Shown here piece by piece: positions 43,452 to 51,324 of a DNA stretch of 64,000 bases (its first letter is position 1; the number at the start of each line of letters is the position of its first letter). Position numbers and translations under genes: made by a program. Source of the stretch: Nocardioides massiliensis (GTDB taxonomy: Bacteria > Actinomycetota > Actinomycetes > Propionibacteriales > Nocardioidaceae); assembly GCF_030811215.1 (NCBI RefSeq), contig NZ_JAUSQM010000001.1, forward strand, positions 1,984,001-2,048,000. Reading direction: 5' to 3'. Below the pieces are notes generated by a model. It was not told where the DNA came from. It saw only the letters and a list, made by a program, of their open reading frames with translations, and did not search any database.

Positions 43452-44119
43452 TGACGGAGAAGACCACCCCGATCCGGGTGTTCCTGCTCGACGACCATGA
43501 GGTCGTGCGCGAGGGGTTGCGCCGGCTCCTGGAGCGCGACGGCGACATCGAGGTCGTCGGTGAGTCCGGCCTGGCGCAGGAGGCCGCGCGCCGGATCCCG
43601 GCGCTGCGCCCGGACGTGGCCGTCCTCGACGCGCGGCTCCCGGACGGGTCGGGGATCGAGGTGTGCCGCGAGGTGCGTGCAAAGGTCCCGGAGGTCAAGG
43701 CGCTGATCCTCACGTCGTACGAGGACGACGACGCGCTGTTCGCGGCGATCATGGCTGGTGCCGCCGGCTACGTCCTCAAGCAGGTGCGCGGCAGCGACCT
43801 GCTCGACACGGTCCGGCGCGTGGCCGCCGGGCAGTCCACGCTCGACCCGCAGGTGACCGCCCGGGTCCTGGACCGCATCCGCAACCCACCCGCGGAGGAC
43901 CCGGCTCTGGCGGGGTTGACCGAGCAGGAGCGCACGCTGCTGCGGTTGATCGGCGAGGGGCTGACCAACCGCCAGATCGGCGAGCAGATGTTCCTCGCCG
44001 AGAAGACCGTGAAGAACTACGTCTCGATCCTGCTCGGCAAGCTCGGCATGGAGCGCCGTACCCAGGCGGCGGTCTTCGCCGTCAAGCACCTCGGCGAGAA
44101 CGACGACGCTCGGGACTGA
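43451..44119 (+). CDS. LuxR-type response regulator (DevR/NarL-like)
   Basis: 222 residues. Receiver domain with Asp14/Asp15, phospho-acceptor Asp60 (VAVLDARLPDG), Thr88 and Lys110; the LuxR HTH covers about 155-215 (LTEQERTLLRLIGEGLTNRQIG...AEKTVKNYVSILLGKLGMERRTQA). This last part closely resembles the DevR/DosR DNA-reading helix region. The kinase encoded just upstream is the cognate partner. Two candidate boxes within 2.3 kb are likely targets. GTG at 43448 is an alternative start. Confidence 0.9.
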   Translation: MTEKTTPIRVFLLDDHEVVREGLRRLLERDGDIEVVGESGLAQEAARRIPALRPDVAVLDARLPDGSGIEVCREVRAKVPEVKALILTSYEDDDALFAAIMAGAAGYVLKQVRGSDLLDTVRRVAAGQSTLDPQVTARVLDRIRNPPAEDPALAGLTEQERTLLRLIGEGLTNRQIGEQMFLAEKTVKNYVSILLGKLGMERRTQAAVFAVKHLGENDDARD

Positions 44120-44125
44120 AGTCCC
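44112..44125. promoter_or_regulatory. DosR/DevR box upstream of DoxX-like gene
   Basis: GGGACTGAAGTCCC has perfect 6-bp arms and fits the known DosR consensus core except for one central base. It spans the stop codon of the response regulator gene and lies about 97 bp before the DoxX-like start, a normal distance for activation. Confidence 0.65.
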
Positions 44126-44221
44126 ATCGGGTCCCCACCTCCGACCCTGCTGGTGGGGGTGGTGCGCGGGTGAGAGTGGGGGTGTCCCGAAAAGCGCACC
44201 ACACACTCAAAGGAGAGTGTC

Positions 44222-44803
44222 ATGAGCAGCACCGCCGTCCCCCGCCCCGGCCGCCACCTCGACATGCCGGACCCGAACTTCGTCCACCCCGAGGTCGTCG
44301 CCCCCGAGACCCGCTCCGCGAAGGCTGCTCGCTACATCGGTGCCGGCCTGCGGATCAGCCTCGGCTGGGTCTTCCTGTGGGCCTTCCTCGACAAGCTCTT
44401 CGGCCTCGGCTTCGCCACCGAGCGCGCCTCGTCGTGGCTCAACGGCGGTAGCCCCACCGAGGGCTTCCTCAGCTTCGGCACGCAGGGTCCGCTCGCCGGC
44501 ACCTTCCAGTCCCTGGCCGGCTACGCCATCGTCGACTGGACCTTCATGATCGGTCTGCTCGGCATCGGTGCCGCGCTGATCCTCGGCATCGGCGTCCGGG
44601 TCGCCGCGGTGAGCGGCGCGCTGATGATGGTCCTCATGTGGGCCGCCGCCCTCTGGCCGGCCAACAACCCCTTCATGGACGACCACCTGATCTACGCCGG
44701 TCTGCTGGCGATGCTCGCTCTGAGCTACTCCGGCCGCCCCCTCGGCCTCGGTGCTCGCTGGGAGTCCACCACGCTGGTCAAGAAGAACCGGTGGCTCGTC
44801 TGA
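44222..44803 (+). CDS. DoxX-like membrane protein
   Basis: 193 residues with four hydrophobic segments after a 35-residue cytoplasmic start. It resembles the DoxX/thiosulfate:quinone oxidoreductase small-subunit group; motifs RISLGWVFLWAFLDKLFGLGFAT and DDHLIYAGLLAMLALS. Function is unknown; DoxX members are linked to oxidative stress or quinone chemistry. AAAGGAGAG precedes the ATG. A consensus DosR box lies upstream of it, so hypoxic induction is inferred. A hairpin ends the gene. Confidence 0.82.
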   Translation: MSSTAVPRPGRHLDMPDPNFVHPEVVAPETRSAKAARYIGAGLRISLGWVFLWAFLDKLFGLGFATERASSWLNGGSPTEGFLSFGTQGPLAGTFQSLAGYAIVDWTFMIGLLGIGAALILGIGVRVAAVSGALMMVLMWAAALWPANNPFMDDHLIYAGLLAMLALSYSGRPLGLGARWESTTLVKKNRWLV

Positions 44804-44838
44804 GCGACCAGCACCCTCCGCACCGCCTCACCACCACA

Positions 44839-44866
44839 GGCCACGGCTGAATCCCCAGCCGTGGCC
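44839..44866. terminator. terminator between doxX-like and maoC-like genes
   Basis: GGCCACGGCTG and its complement CAGCCGTGGCC with a 6-nt loop lie between the convergent stop codons of the two genes. It probably ends transcription from both sides. Confidence 0.88.
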
Positions 44867-44875
44867 TTCGTGTGC

Positions 44876-45334
44876 TCAGGCGTCCGGCAGCAGCAGGACG
44901 ACCGTCTCCGCGACGCAGGCCGGCTTGGGGGCGTCCTCGATCTCGATCGTGTGGCGCAGCACCACCTGGGTGCCGCTGGGCACGTCGGAGATGTCCGCGA
45001 GCACGACCCGCAGTCGGATGCGGCTGCCGACCAGCAGGGGCTGGGGGAAGCGGACCTTGTTGACGCCGTAGTTGAGCTTCGCTCCCGGCGTCTCGATCGC
45101 GAAGACCGACTCCCCGAGCCAGGGGACGAGCGAGAGCGTGAGGTAGCCGTGGGCGATGGTGCCGCCGAACGGTCCCGACGCGGCCCGGTCGACGTCGACG
45201 TGGATCCACTGGTGATCGCCGGTCGCCTCGGCGAACTGGTCGACGCGTTGCTGGTCGATCTGGACCCAGTCGCCCACGCCCAGCTCGTCACCGGCGGCCT
45301 GGCGGAGGTCCTCGATGCTGGTGAAGGTGCGCAT
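44876..45334 (-). CDS. MaoC-family dehydratase
   Basis: 152 residues with a hot-dog fold as in R-specific enoyl-CoA hydratases. Motifs: DWVQIDQQRVDQFAEATGDHQWIHVD, with the catalytic Asp/His pair, and ASGPFGGTIAHGYLTLSL, normally the hydratase-2 loop. It would hydrate enoyl-CoA in fatty acid or polyester metabolism. The ATG at 45334 fits the family N terminus; an upstream in-frame ATG at 45382 would run into the cupin gene's promoter region. The neighbours give no hint of the pathway. Confidence 0.88.
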   Translation of the reverse strand: MRTFTSIEDLRQAAGDELGVGDWVQIDQQRVDQFAEATGDHQWIHVDVDRAASGPFGGTIAHGYLTLSLVPWLGESVFAIETPGAKLNYGVNKVRFPQPLLVGSRIRLRVVLADISDVPSGTQVVLRHTIEIEDAPKPACVAETVVLLLPDA

Positions 45335-45375
45335 GGGTCCGAGTGTGTCAGGCGGACGTCTGCCAGGATGCCTGG

Positions 45376-45750
45376 ATGGCAATCCTGATCGAAGCGCCGA
45401 CGCGCATCCCTGTCCCGGGTGGGAAGACGATCGACGAGTACGTCGGTCGGGTAAACACCCAGACCTCGAAGCTCTCGGTCGCCCACATGGTCGCCCCGCC
45501 CGGATGGACCGAGCCGGCGCAGGTCCCGGCGTTCGACGAGATCACCGTCGTCCTGCGGGGCATGGTGCGCGTCGAGGTGTTCGGGGCGGCCGGCGCACCG
45601 GAGACGATCGAGGTGCGGACCGGACAGGCGGTCCTGACCAAGGCCGGTGAGCGGGTGCGCTACAGCACCGACATCGCCGAGACCGAGTACTTCGCCGTCT
45701 GTCTGCCGGCGTTCTCGCCGGAGACCGTGCACCGCGACGAGGGCAACTGA
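45376..45750 (+). CDS. cupin-domain protein
   Basis: 124 residues with a single double-stranded beta-helix: [16 protein letters not shown] is the first cupin strand pair and [14 protein letters not shown] the second. The metal-binding His residues of the classic cupin motifs are mostly missing, so a non-enzymatic or metal-free role is likely. It overlaps add by 1 nt (TGATG) and is probably co-transcribed with it. Divergent from the maoC-like gene. Confidence 0.8.
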   Translation: MAILIEAPTRIPVPGGKTIDEYVGRVNTQTSKLSVAHMVAPPGWTEPAQVPAFDEITVVLRGMVRVEVFGAAGAPETIEVRTGQAVLTKAGERVRYSTDIAETEYFAVCLPAFSPETVHRDEGN

Positions 45751-46838
45751 TGGCCCGCCGGTCCACATTGACCGAGGACGTCGTACGCGGGCTGCCGAAG
45801 GTGCTGCTGCACGACCACCTCGACGGTGGGCTGCGCCCCGAGACGGTCGCGGAGCTGGCCCCCGATGCGGGCCACACCTTGCCGGTCGATGACCCGGCCG
45901 ATCTCGGCCGGTGGTTCGCCGAGGCTGCCGACTCAGGCTCGCTCGAGCGCTATCTCGAGACCTTCCAGCACACCGTCGCGGTCATGCAAAGCGCCGAGAA
46001 CCTCACCCGGGTCGCGCGCGAGTGCGTCGAGGACCTGGCGGCTGACGGGGTCGTGTATGCCGAGGTGCGCTACGCCCCCGAGCAACACGTCGACGGCGGA
46101 CTGACGCTCGACGAGGTCGTGGACGCGGTCCGGCTGGGTTTCCTCGAGGGTGAGGCGGTCGCGCGGGAGGCCGGGCGCACGATCGTCGTACGCCAGCTGC
46201 TCACCGCGATGCGCCACCAGGCGCGCTCGCGCGAGATCGCCGAGCTGGCGGTGGCCTGGCGCGACCGCGGGGTCGTCGGGTTCGACATCGCGGGCGCCGA
46301 GGCGGGCTATCCACCCACCCGCCACCTGGACGCCTTCGAATACCTCCAGCGCGAGAACGCGCACTTCACCATCCATGCCGGTGAGGCGTTTGGTCTCCCG
46401 TCGATCTGGGAGGCGCTGCAGTGGTGCGGCGCCGACCGGCTCGGGCACGGGGTGCGGATCGTCGACGACATCGAGGACGGTGAGGAGGGGGTGGGGCTCG
46501 GCCGGCTCGCGGCGTACGTCCGTGACAAGCGCATTCCGCTCGAGCTCTGCCCCACGTCCAACGTGCAGACCGGCGCGGTGACCTCGATCGCCGAGCATCC
46601 GATCGGGATGCTGGCGAAGCTGCGCTTCCGCGTCACCGTCAACACCGACAACCGGCTGATGAGCGGCACCTCGATGACCAAGGAGATGCTCGCGCTGGTC
46701 GAGGCGTTCGACTGGGGGCCGGCGGACCTGCGGTGGGTGACGGTCAACGCGATGAAGTCGGCATTCCTGCCCTTCGACGAGCGGTTGGTGATCATCGAGG
46801 ACGTCATCAAGCCGGCGTACGCCGAGCTCGACGCGTGA
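45750..46838 (+). CDS. add: adenosine deaminase
   Basis: 362 residues; converts (deoxy)adenosine to (deoxy)inosine, the substrate of purine nucleoside phosphorylase. TIM barrel with zinc ligands His21 and His23 ([12 protein letters not shown]), HAGE (catalytic Glu), DRLGHGVRI and a late TDNRLMSG with the Asp ligands. A complete gene. An IS110 element lies about 15-25 nt beyond its stop codon. It belongs to the nucleoside-salvage set. Confidence 0.96.
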   Translation: MARRSTLTEDVVRGLPKVLLHDHLDGGLRPETVAELAPDAGHTLPVDDPADLGRWFAEAADSGSLERYLETFQHTVAVMQSAENLTRVARECVEDLAADGVVYAEVRYAPEQHVDGGLTLDEVVDAVRLGFLEGEAVAREAGRTIVVRQLLTAMRHQARSREIAELAVAWRDRGVVGFDIAGAEAGYPPTRHLDAFEYLQRENAHFTIHAGEAFGLPSIWEALQWCGADRLGHGVRIVDDIEDGEEGVGLGRLAAYVRDKRIPLELCPTSNVQTGAVTSIAEHPIGMLAKLRFRVTVNTDNRLMSGTSMTKEMLALVEAFDWGPADLRWVTVNAMKSAFLPFDERLVIIEDVIKPAYAELDA

Positions 46839-46864
46839 GTTGCCCTGTGTCAACCTCCGCGCCG

Positions 46865-48106
46865 TCAGGCGGCGATTTGGTGGTGTTCGTTGAGGACGCG
46901 TTGGAAGGCTCGGTGCTGGCTAGGGTCGTAGGTGGCCCGGTCTTGCCAGCAGCGCCAGATGATGTCGACCCAGGCGCGGGCGAGGATCCGGACGGCGTGG
47001 GGGTGGTCGTGGTTGCGTGCCCTGGCGCGGTTGTAGAGGTCGGCGGCCCACGGGTTGGCGTGTCGGGAGTCAGCGGCGAAGTCACACAGGGCGTCGCGGA
47101 GTTCTTTGTCGCATCCCCACCGGAAGGTGACGGCTTTGACCTTGCCGGACTGCCGCGTCGAGGGCGCGACGCCGGCCAGACAGGCCAGGGAGTCGGCGGT
47201 GGGGAACCTGCCGCGGGCGTCCCCGATCTCGGCGAGCAGTCGCGCGGCGCGCACGGTCCCGGAGCGAGGCAGCGAGGTCACGACGTGCGCGTCGGGGTGG
47301 ACGTCGAGTTGCTCAGCGATCGAGTCCGCGAGCGTGGCGATCTGGGTGTTCAAGCTCCGCAGGACCGCGACGAACGCGAGCGTGGTTGCGGCATGGGGGC
47401 CGGTTTCAGCACCGGTGGTGCCGCGGGGCGCAGCGAGCAGCCGTTGGTGCAACACGGCAGGGTCGGTGCGCCCGGAGTAGGCGAGCTTCTTCAGCCATGC
47501 TGCGAGCCGGTCGGCGGTGAGCCAGTCGGCTTTGGTCTGGGTGGGGAACCGTTCCAGGAAGGACAGGCTGATCGCGGAGTCCAGGTGGGCGAACAGGTCC
47601 ACGATGCCGGGGAACACGACCTGCAGGTGCGCGCGGAGCTGGTTGGCTGCCGCGACGCGGTGCGCGACCAGGTCCCGACGAGCACGCACGCTGGAGCGCA
47701 GCGCTTGGGTGGCCGGGGTCGATCTGGTCAGCGGGGTCAGGCGACGGCGGTCGGTGCGGACCACATCTGCCAGGACGTAGGCGTCGAACCGGTCGTCCTT
47801 GTTGCCGGCCGAGCCGTAGCGCGAGCGGAGGTTCTTGACCTGGTTGGGGCTGATCACCAGCACGGTCAGCTCGGTGGCAAGCAAGGCATCGATGACGGGC
47901 CCGTCGCCGCGTTCGATGCCGATCTCGACGACCTCAGCTGCCAACAGACGTCGTACGAGTCGTTTGAGGCCGGCAGCGGTGTGCTCGACGGTGAACCGGT
48001 CAAGCACCTCGCCGTCGGGGTCCAGGATGCACACGACGTGGTCGTCCTTGGCCCAGTCCAGACCGGCGCACACTCGTGGTCGGGTCGCTTCAGGGGTCAC
48101 ACTCAT
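46865..48106 (-). CDS. IS110-family transposase (bridge-RNA-guided recombinase type)
   Basis: 413 residues, apparently intact. N-terminal RuvC-like DEDD domain with Asp17 (CAGLDWAK), Glu65 (IGIERGDG) and Asp105/Asp108 (DDRFDAY). C-terminal Tnp_20 domain with the nucleophilic Ser region AGVAPSTRQSGK (Ser316/Ser320). Related IS110 recombinases are guided by a non-coding RNA from the element end. The ATG at 48106 has GAGGAA upstream. No frameshift or missing catalytic residue is seen, so the element may be active. Confidence 0.93.
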   Translation of the reverse strand: MSVTPEATRPRVCAGLDWAKDDHVVCILDPDGEVLDRFTVEHTAAGLKRLVRRLLAAEVVEIGIERGDGPVIDALLATELTVLVISPNQVKNLRSRYGSAGNKDDRFDAYVLADVVRTDRRRLTPLTRSTPATQALRSSVRARRDLVAHRVAAANQLRAHLQVVFPGIVDLFAHLDSAISLSFLERFPTQTKADWLTADRLAAWLKKLAYSGRTDPAVLHQRLLAAPRGTTGAETGPHAATTLAFVAVLRSLNTQIATLADSIAEQLDVHPDAHVVTSLPRSGTVRAARLLAEIGDARGRFPTADSLACLAGVAPSTRQSGKVKAVTFRWGCDKELRDALCDFAADSRHANPWAADLYNRARARNHDHPHAVRILARAWVDIIWRCWQDRATYDPSQHRAFQRVLNEHHQIAA

Positions 48107-48357
48107 GGTCAGTTCCTCGCTGTTGGAGCAGTGAGAGAACACCCGGTGGTCCCGGGACCCTGCAGCCGGTCGCTCACTGATCGGCGCTCATCGGCGCATA
48201 GCCCTGTAGCCGGTCGGCGGGTCCTGGGCCACCGGACCTCGCAGAACTCACGCTGGACCTCGAAGGTCGAGCGACCGTGGCGATGGTCCGGTGGGGACCA
48301 GGGGTGTACCGGCAACCCATCTGAAGCCACCGACCTGAGGAAGGTAATCCAGTGAGC
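48107..48357 (-). ncRNA. candidate bridge RNA region of the IS110 element
   Basis: The non-coding segment upstream of the transposase holds several hairpins: palindrome GGTCCCGGGACC (48148-48159), GACCT/AGGTC (48256-48268) and TGGTCC/GGACCA (48284-48300). It also has two copies of CCCTGYAGCCGGTCG (48158-48172 and 48202-48216), differing at one base. Repeated guide-like loops in a structured RNA upstream of the gene are what a bridge RNA would look like. It is an inference from position and structure only. Confidence 0.35.
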
Positions 48358-48509
48358 ACCTCCGCCCTGCGCCAGCGGCTGCGGGCCGCGCATCTCGACG
48401 TCCGGGTCGTGGCACGGACGCGGCCCGTCCGGAACTGACGGTCTCGGACGAGGCGGAGCGCGCCGAACTCGAGCGGTTGGCGAGTGCGATCGAGGCGTGC
48501 TGCACCTAG
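48352..48509 (+). pseudogene. small reading frame broken by a frameshift, unknown
   Basis: GAGGAAGG stands 8 nt before a GTG that opens 28 codons (SALRQRLRAAHLD...). From about 48399 a second frame continues with DAARPELTVSDEAERAELER to a TAG at 48507-48509. Joined by a one-base shift these would give a protein of about 50-60 residues with a charged helix. It lies at the edge of the IS110 element. It may be a remnant of a small regulatory or anti-toxin-like gene, or chance. Confidence 0.25.
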
Positions 48510-48533
48510 GGACTGGCTGGGGGCATGCCGATG

Positions 48534-48565
48534 CGCCCGCGCGCGTCATGCTGGTCGCGCGGGCG
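48534..48565. terminator. terminator after the HNH nuclease gene
   Basis: CGCCCGCGCG pairs exactly with CGCGCGGGCG across a 12-nt loop, 15 nt beyond the stop codon of the minus-strand HNH gene. No T-run. Probable terminator. Confidence 0.7.
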
Positions 48566-48579
48566 TCGGGGCGAGGGAG

Positions 48580-50034
48580 CTAGGTCGGGGGGTCGGTGCC
48601 GCCGGGTCCGGCGTACTCAATCAGGAAGTCGTGGAGGTAGAGCTCGGCGGCCGAGGTCTTCGTCCATCGCGCGGCGTCGAGATCCCGAGCACCTGAGTGG
48701 TCGAGGTCATGGCTTTCCCGGACAGGCCGCGCCCACCGGTCCCACCACTCATAGGTGCCGTCCGACCTGCGTTGGTAGGTCCAGCCCATATGGGTCTTGA
48801 GCCGATGATGAGAGCGGCAGAGCAGCGCGAGGTTCGCCAGCGACGTTTGGCCGGGTGACCCGCCGTCTTCCATCGGGACGTAGGGCTCGATGTGGTCCGC
48901 GTCGCAGGCTCTGGCGGTGGTGGTGCACCCGGGGAACACGCAGGTGTCATCGCGCAGGATCATCGCCTCGCGCATCCACTGCGGTGGGTCGTGCTGGTCG
49001 ACTGCTTGGTCGGTGTTGGTGTCGATCACCGGCCGGACGTTGATGCGTCCCGATCCGACGCCGCCGGGGCGGGTGAGCCACTCAGACATCCGGGCGAGCG
49101 TGATGGGGCCGAGCTTCTCGATGCTCGCGCCGTAGTCGACCCCGGCGCTGGTCATGGTCGCGAGATCACTCAGGGAGCAGTGGACGTAGACGTTCGCGAC
49201 CCGGCTCGGTGTGCCTGGCGTCTTGGTCTTCGTTGTGCCGTCCGAGCCGGTGTCGGGCAGGGTGCCGTTGAGGAAGTCCATCGCCAGCTGGGGGTCGAGT
49301 AGCGTCCCGACGGCTTTGGCGCGGCGGGCCTGGTGGTCGTCGGTGTCTCCGGCGGCTTTCAGCCCTGCGGCGATGGTGTCGAGGGTCTGGTCCAACAGCT
49401 CGGCATCCGGTGCGTCGAGGTTCATGTGCACCCCACGCAACAGGCCTTGGCAGGTGTCGGGGTCCAGCCACACGCCGCGGCCGTCCTGGCGGCGCTGCTC
49501 GCGCTTGGCGAACAGCTCGGTGTCGAAACGCTTGATCGCCTCATCGACGAGCTGCGGGGCGGCGTTGTTGGGCTTGCGCTTCTGCAGGCGGTGCGTCAGC
49601 TGCGCATCCACCCACGACGCTGCTTGCAGCGACAGCTGCCTGGTCTCCTTGGCCACGGCGCGGACCCGCCACGCCTCGGTCTTGCCCTCGACCATCTGCT
49701 GCCACAGGCGCGGGAGGCGGTGGGCGATCTCGATCGCGTCCCCCAACAGCTGCCGTGCGGACTGCAACGGCATGCGCAGCTGGCCGGACAGCTCGCTGGC
49801 GGCGTACTCACTCACGATCGGTGCGCCCTCACCGGCCAGGGCGACCATCCGTTCGGGGTCGTGGCGGAACGCCTTCGTGGCCTCAGCCAGCGTGCCGGCT
49901 TCGTAGAGGCCGGCGAGGTGCGCGGCGAGGAGGAGCTCGTCGGTCTGCTCGCGCTGGACCCGGGCGCGGGAAGCGCGCATGGCTTCCCACACTTCGGCCT
50001 TGCCGAAGTTCTCCAGGTCGCCTCGATCGAGCAT
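48580..50034 (-). CDS. DUF222/HNH endonuclease-domain protein (13E12-type)
   Basis: 484 residues. The N-terminal DUF222 region (about 30-300) is largely helical (QTDELLLAAHLAGLYEA, ETRQLSLQAASWVDAQL). At about 395-445 is an HNH nuclease: CVFPGCTTTARACDADHIEPY, then LALLCRSHHRLKTH, with the two Cys and His pairs of the beta-beta-alpha metal site. Such genes occur in many copies in actinobacteria, in mycobacteria as REP13E12. The biological role is unclear. Several copies of a palindromic repeat lie directly upstream. Confidence 0.9.
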   Translation of the reverse strand: MLDRGDLENFGKAEVWEAMRASRARVQREQTDELLLAAHLAGLYEAGTLAEATKAFRHDPERMVALAGEGAPIVSEYAASELSGQLRMPLQSARQLLGDAIEIAHRLPRLWQQMVEGKTEAWRVRAVAKETRQLSLQAASWVDAQLTHRLQKRKPNNAAPQLVDEAIKRFDTELFAKREQRRQDGRGVWLDPDTCQGLLRGVHMNLDAPDAELLDQTLDTIAAGLKAAGDTDDHQARRAKAVGTLLDPQLAMDFLNGTLPDTGSDGTTKTKTPGTPSRVANVYVHCSLSDLATMTSAGVDYGASIEKLGPITLARMSEWLTRPGGVGSGRINVRPVIDTNTDQAVDQHDPPQWMREAMILRDDTCVFPGCTTTARACDADHIEPYVPMEDGGSPGQTSLANLALLCRSHHRLKTHMGWTYQRRSDGTYEWWDRWARPVRESHDLDHSGARDLDAARWTKTSAAELYLHDFLIEYAGPGGTDPPT

Positions 50035-50071
50035 GGTCTTAGTGAAACAGGCGGCACCGACAGTCACCCTG

Positions 50072-50300
50072 GCCTCGATACACCGGTCTCGGCTAGCGCC
50101 TCGCCCGGCACTCGACCACCGGGTTGGTCGAGTGCCGCGAACGGAGTGAGTGGTGTATCGAGACCACCAAGACTGGCGTCGTTGAGGGAGAAAGTCCGTG
50201 GTGTCAGGTCTCGATACACCGGGCTCGGCTAGCGCCTCGCTCGGCACTCGACCACCATTCCCGGGGAGTCCGGCTAGCGCCTCGCTCGGCACTCGACCAC
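50072..50300. repeat. cluster of four palindromic repeat units
   Basis: Unit A (50072-50120) and inverted unit B (50125-50165) form a large hairpin around GGGT. Unit C (50207-50256) and partial unit D (50271-50300) repeat the same sequence; the common core is GGCTAGCGCCTCGC.CGGCACTCGACCAC. Units A-C also carry CTCGATACACC. It fills most of the 339-bp gap between the HNH gene and the VOC gene, where no gene was found. It looks like a REP-type repeat that should recur elsewhere in the genome. Confidence 0.85.
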
Positions 50301-50373
50301 TTCGACCTTCCGTTGGGATCGGTTCGTCCCGGCCACACCTGGGTACCGCCGTGACAGTCGACGAGGAGGACCG

Positions 50374-50763
50374 ATGACCAGCGTGATCGTGCAGACGACC
50401 ATCGACGTGCAGGACGTCGAGCGGATGGCGGCGTTCTGGTCGCAGGCGCTCGGCTACGCGATCGTGCGCAATGAGGGCGGGTCCTGCCACCTGGTCCCGC
50501 CGCAGGATGCGCCGATCGAGACGCCGACGATCTGGCTGCAACCCTCCGCCGGTCCGAAGACCACGAAGAACCGCACCCACCTCGACCTCCGACCGGCCAA
50601 CGGTGACGTAGACGCCGAGGCCGAGCGGTTGCTTTCCCTGGGGGCGAGTCACGTCGATGTCGGGCAGAGCGCCGAGGACCCGTTCGTGGTCCTGGCCGAT
50701 CCCGAGGGCAACGAGTTCTGCATCCTGCGCCGCGAGCAGAGCGAGGTCCGCGCCCGCGGCTGA
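50374..50763 (+). CDS. VOC (glyoxalase/bleomycin-resistance) family protein
   Basis: 129 residues of paired beta-alpha-beta-beta-beta modules: IVQTTIDVQDVERMAAFWSQALGY, LDLRPANGDVDAEAERL, and DPEGNEFCIL at the end. Possible metal ligands are His in KNRTHLDL and Glu in NEFCIL. Function could be dioxygenase, isomerase or resistance binding; the sequence does not decide. AGGAGGA precedes the ATG. Confidence 0.85.
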   Translation: MTSVIVQTTIDVQDVERMAAFWSQALGYAIVRNEGGSCHLVPPQDAPIETPTIWLQPSAGPKTTKNRTHLDLRPANGDVDAEAERLLSLGASHVDVGQSAEDPFVVLADPEGNEFCILRREQSEVRARG

Positions 50764-50796
50764 GGGTCTCGACGACGCTCGACCGGCGACGACGAG

Positions 50797-51324
50797 CTAA
50801 CTGCGCGGCACGACGAGTGCCCACGGCGTGCGCCACCCCCACCGCAGCCGGCCCTCGACGAACATCTCGGCGGTGGCGCGGCGGGTCTGGCCGTGGCTGG
50901 GCTCGTAGACGCTGACGGCGTCCGCGGCTGCGCGGTGCGCGAGGACGACATGCCGTGGGGACCAGCGGTTGCCGACGTAGACCGCCACCAACGCACCCTC
51001 GCGGACAGTCCCGTGCAGCAGCTGCCACGCAGCGAGCCGACGACGCGGCCAGACCCAGCGCACGGCGTACCTCTCCCCGGTGACGCGCCGCAGCTCTCGC
51101 GCGACCGCCCACGGTGTCGCGCCGAGCGAGCGGGGCCACCAGCGTCGCAGTCGTGGATGCAGGTCCACCACCTCGGCGCGGAAGGCGGCGTACGGATCCG
51201 GTGCGTTGACCACCCGATCGCCGTACGCCGGGTCGGCCAGCGCACGTGCGACGACCATGGCGGAGGCCCCGCACGAGGTGGTGTCGGGCTGGGGGAGGCG
51301 GGGAAGATGTGCCGGTTCAGGCAC
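50797..51324 (-). CDS. C39-like cysteine peptidase-fold protein
   Basis: 175 residues. PQPDTTSCGASAM contains a Cys in the position of the papain/C39 nucleophile, and RHVVLAH supplies a His; VSVYEPSHG follows where the third catalytic residue would be. No signal peptide. The GTG at 51324 overlaps the uridine kinase stop by 8 nt, so the gene ends a five-gene chain of overlapping genes that starts at deoC. The peptidase function is an inference; a non-catalytic papain-fold is possible. Confidence 0.65.
   Translation of the reverse strand: MPEPAHLPRLPQPDTTSCGASAMVVARALADPAYGDRVVNAPDPYAAFRAEVVDLHPRLRRWWPRSLGATPWAVARELRRVTGERYAVRWVWPRRRLAAWQLLHGTVREGALVAVYVGNRWSPRHVVLAHRAAADAVSVYEPSHGQTRRATAEMFVEGRLRWGWRTPWALVVPRS

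Larger units (their letters stand above)
46861..48365 (-). mobile_element. IS110-family insertion sequence
   Basis: Boundaries are inferred. The transposase gene ends 4 nt inside the proposed right end; about 250 nt of non-coding DNA precede its start, typical of IS110-group elements. The 8-mer ACCTCCGC occurs at 46853-46860 and 48358-48365 at both proposed edges. IS110 elements lack terminal inverted repeats, and none is seen. The element interrupts nothing obvious, lying just after add. Confidence 0.5.

Noticed and set aside
44120-44221. Second DosR-like site (GGTGTCCC area) before the DoxX-like gene
   Set aside because: Only one half-site is visible, so it is not reported beside the perfect one at 44112.
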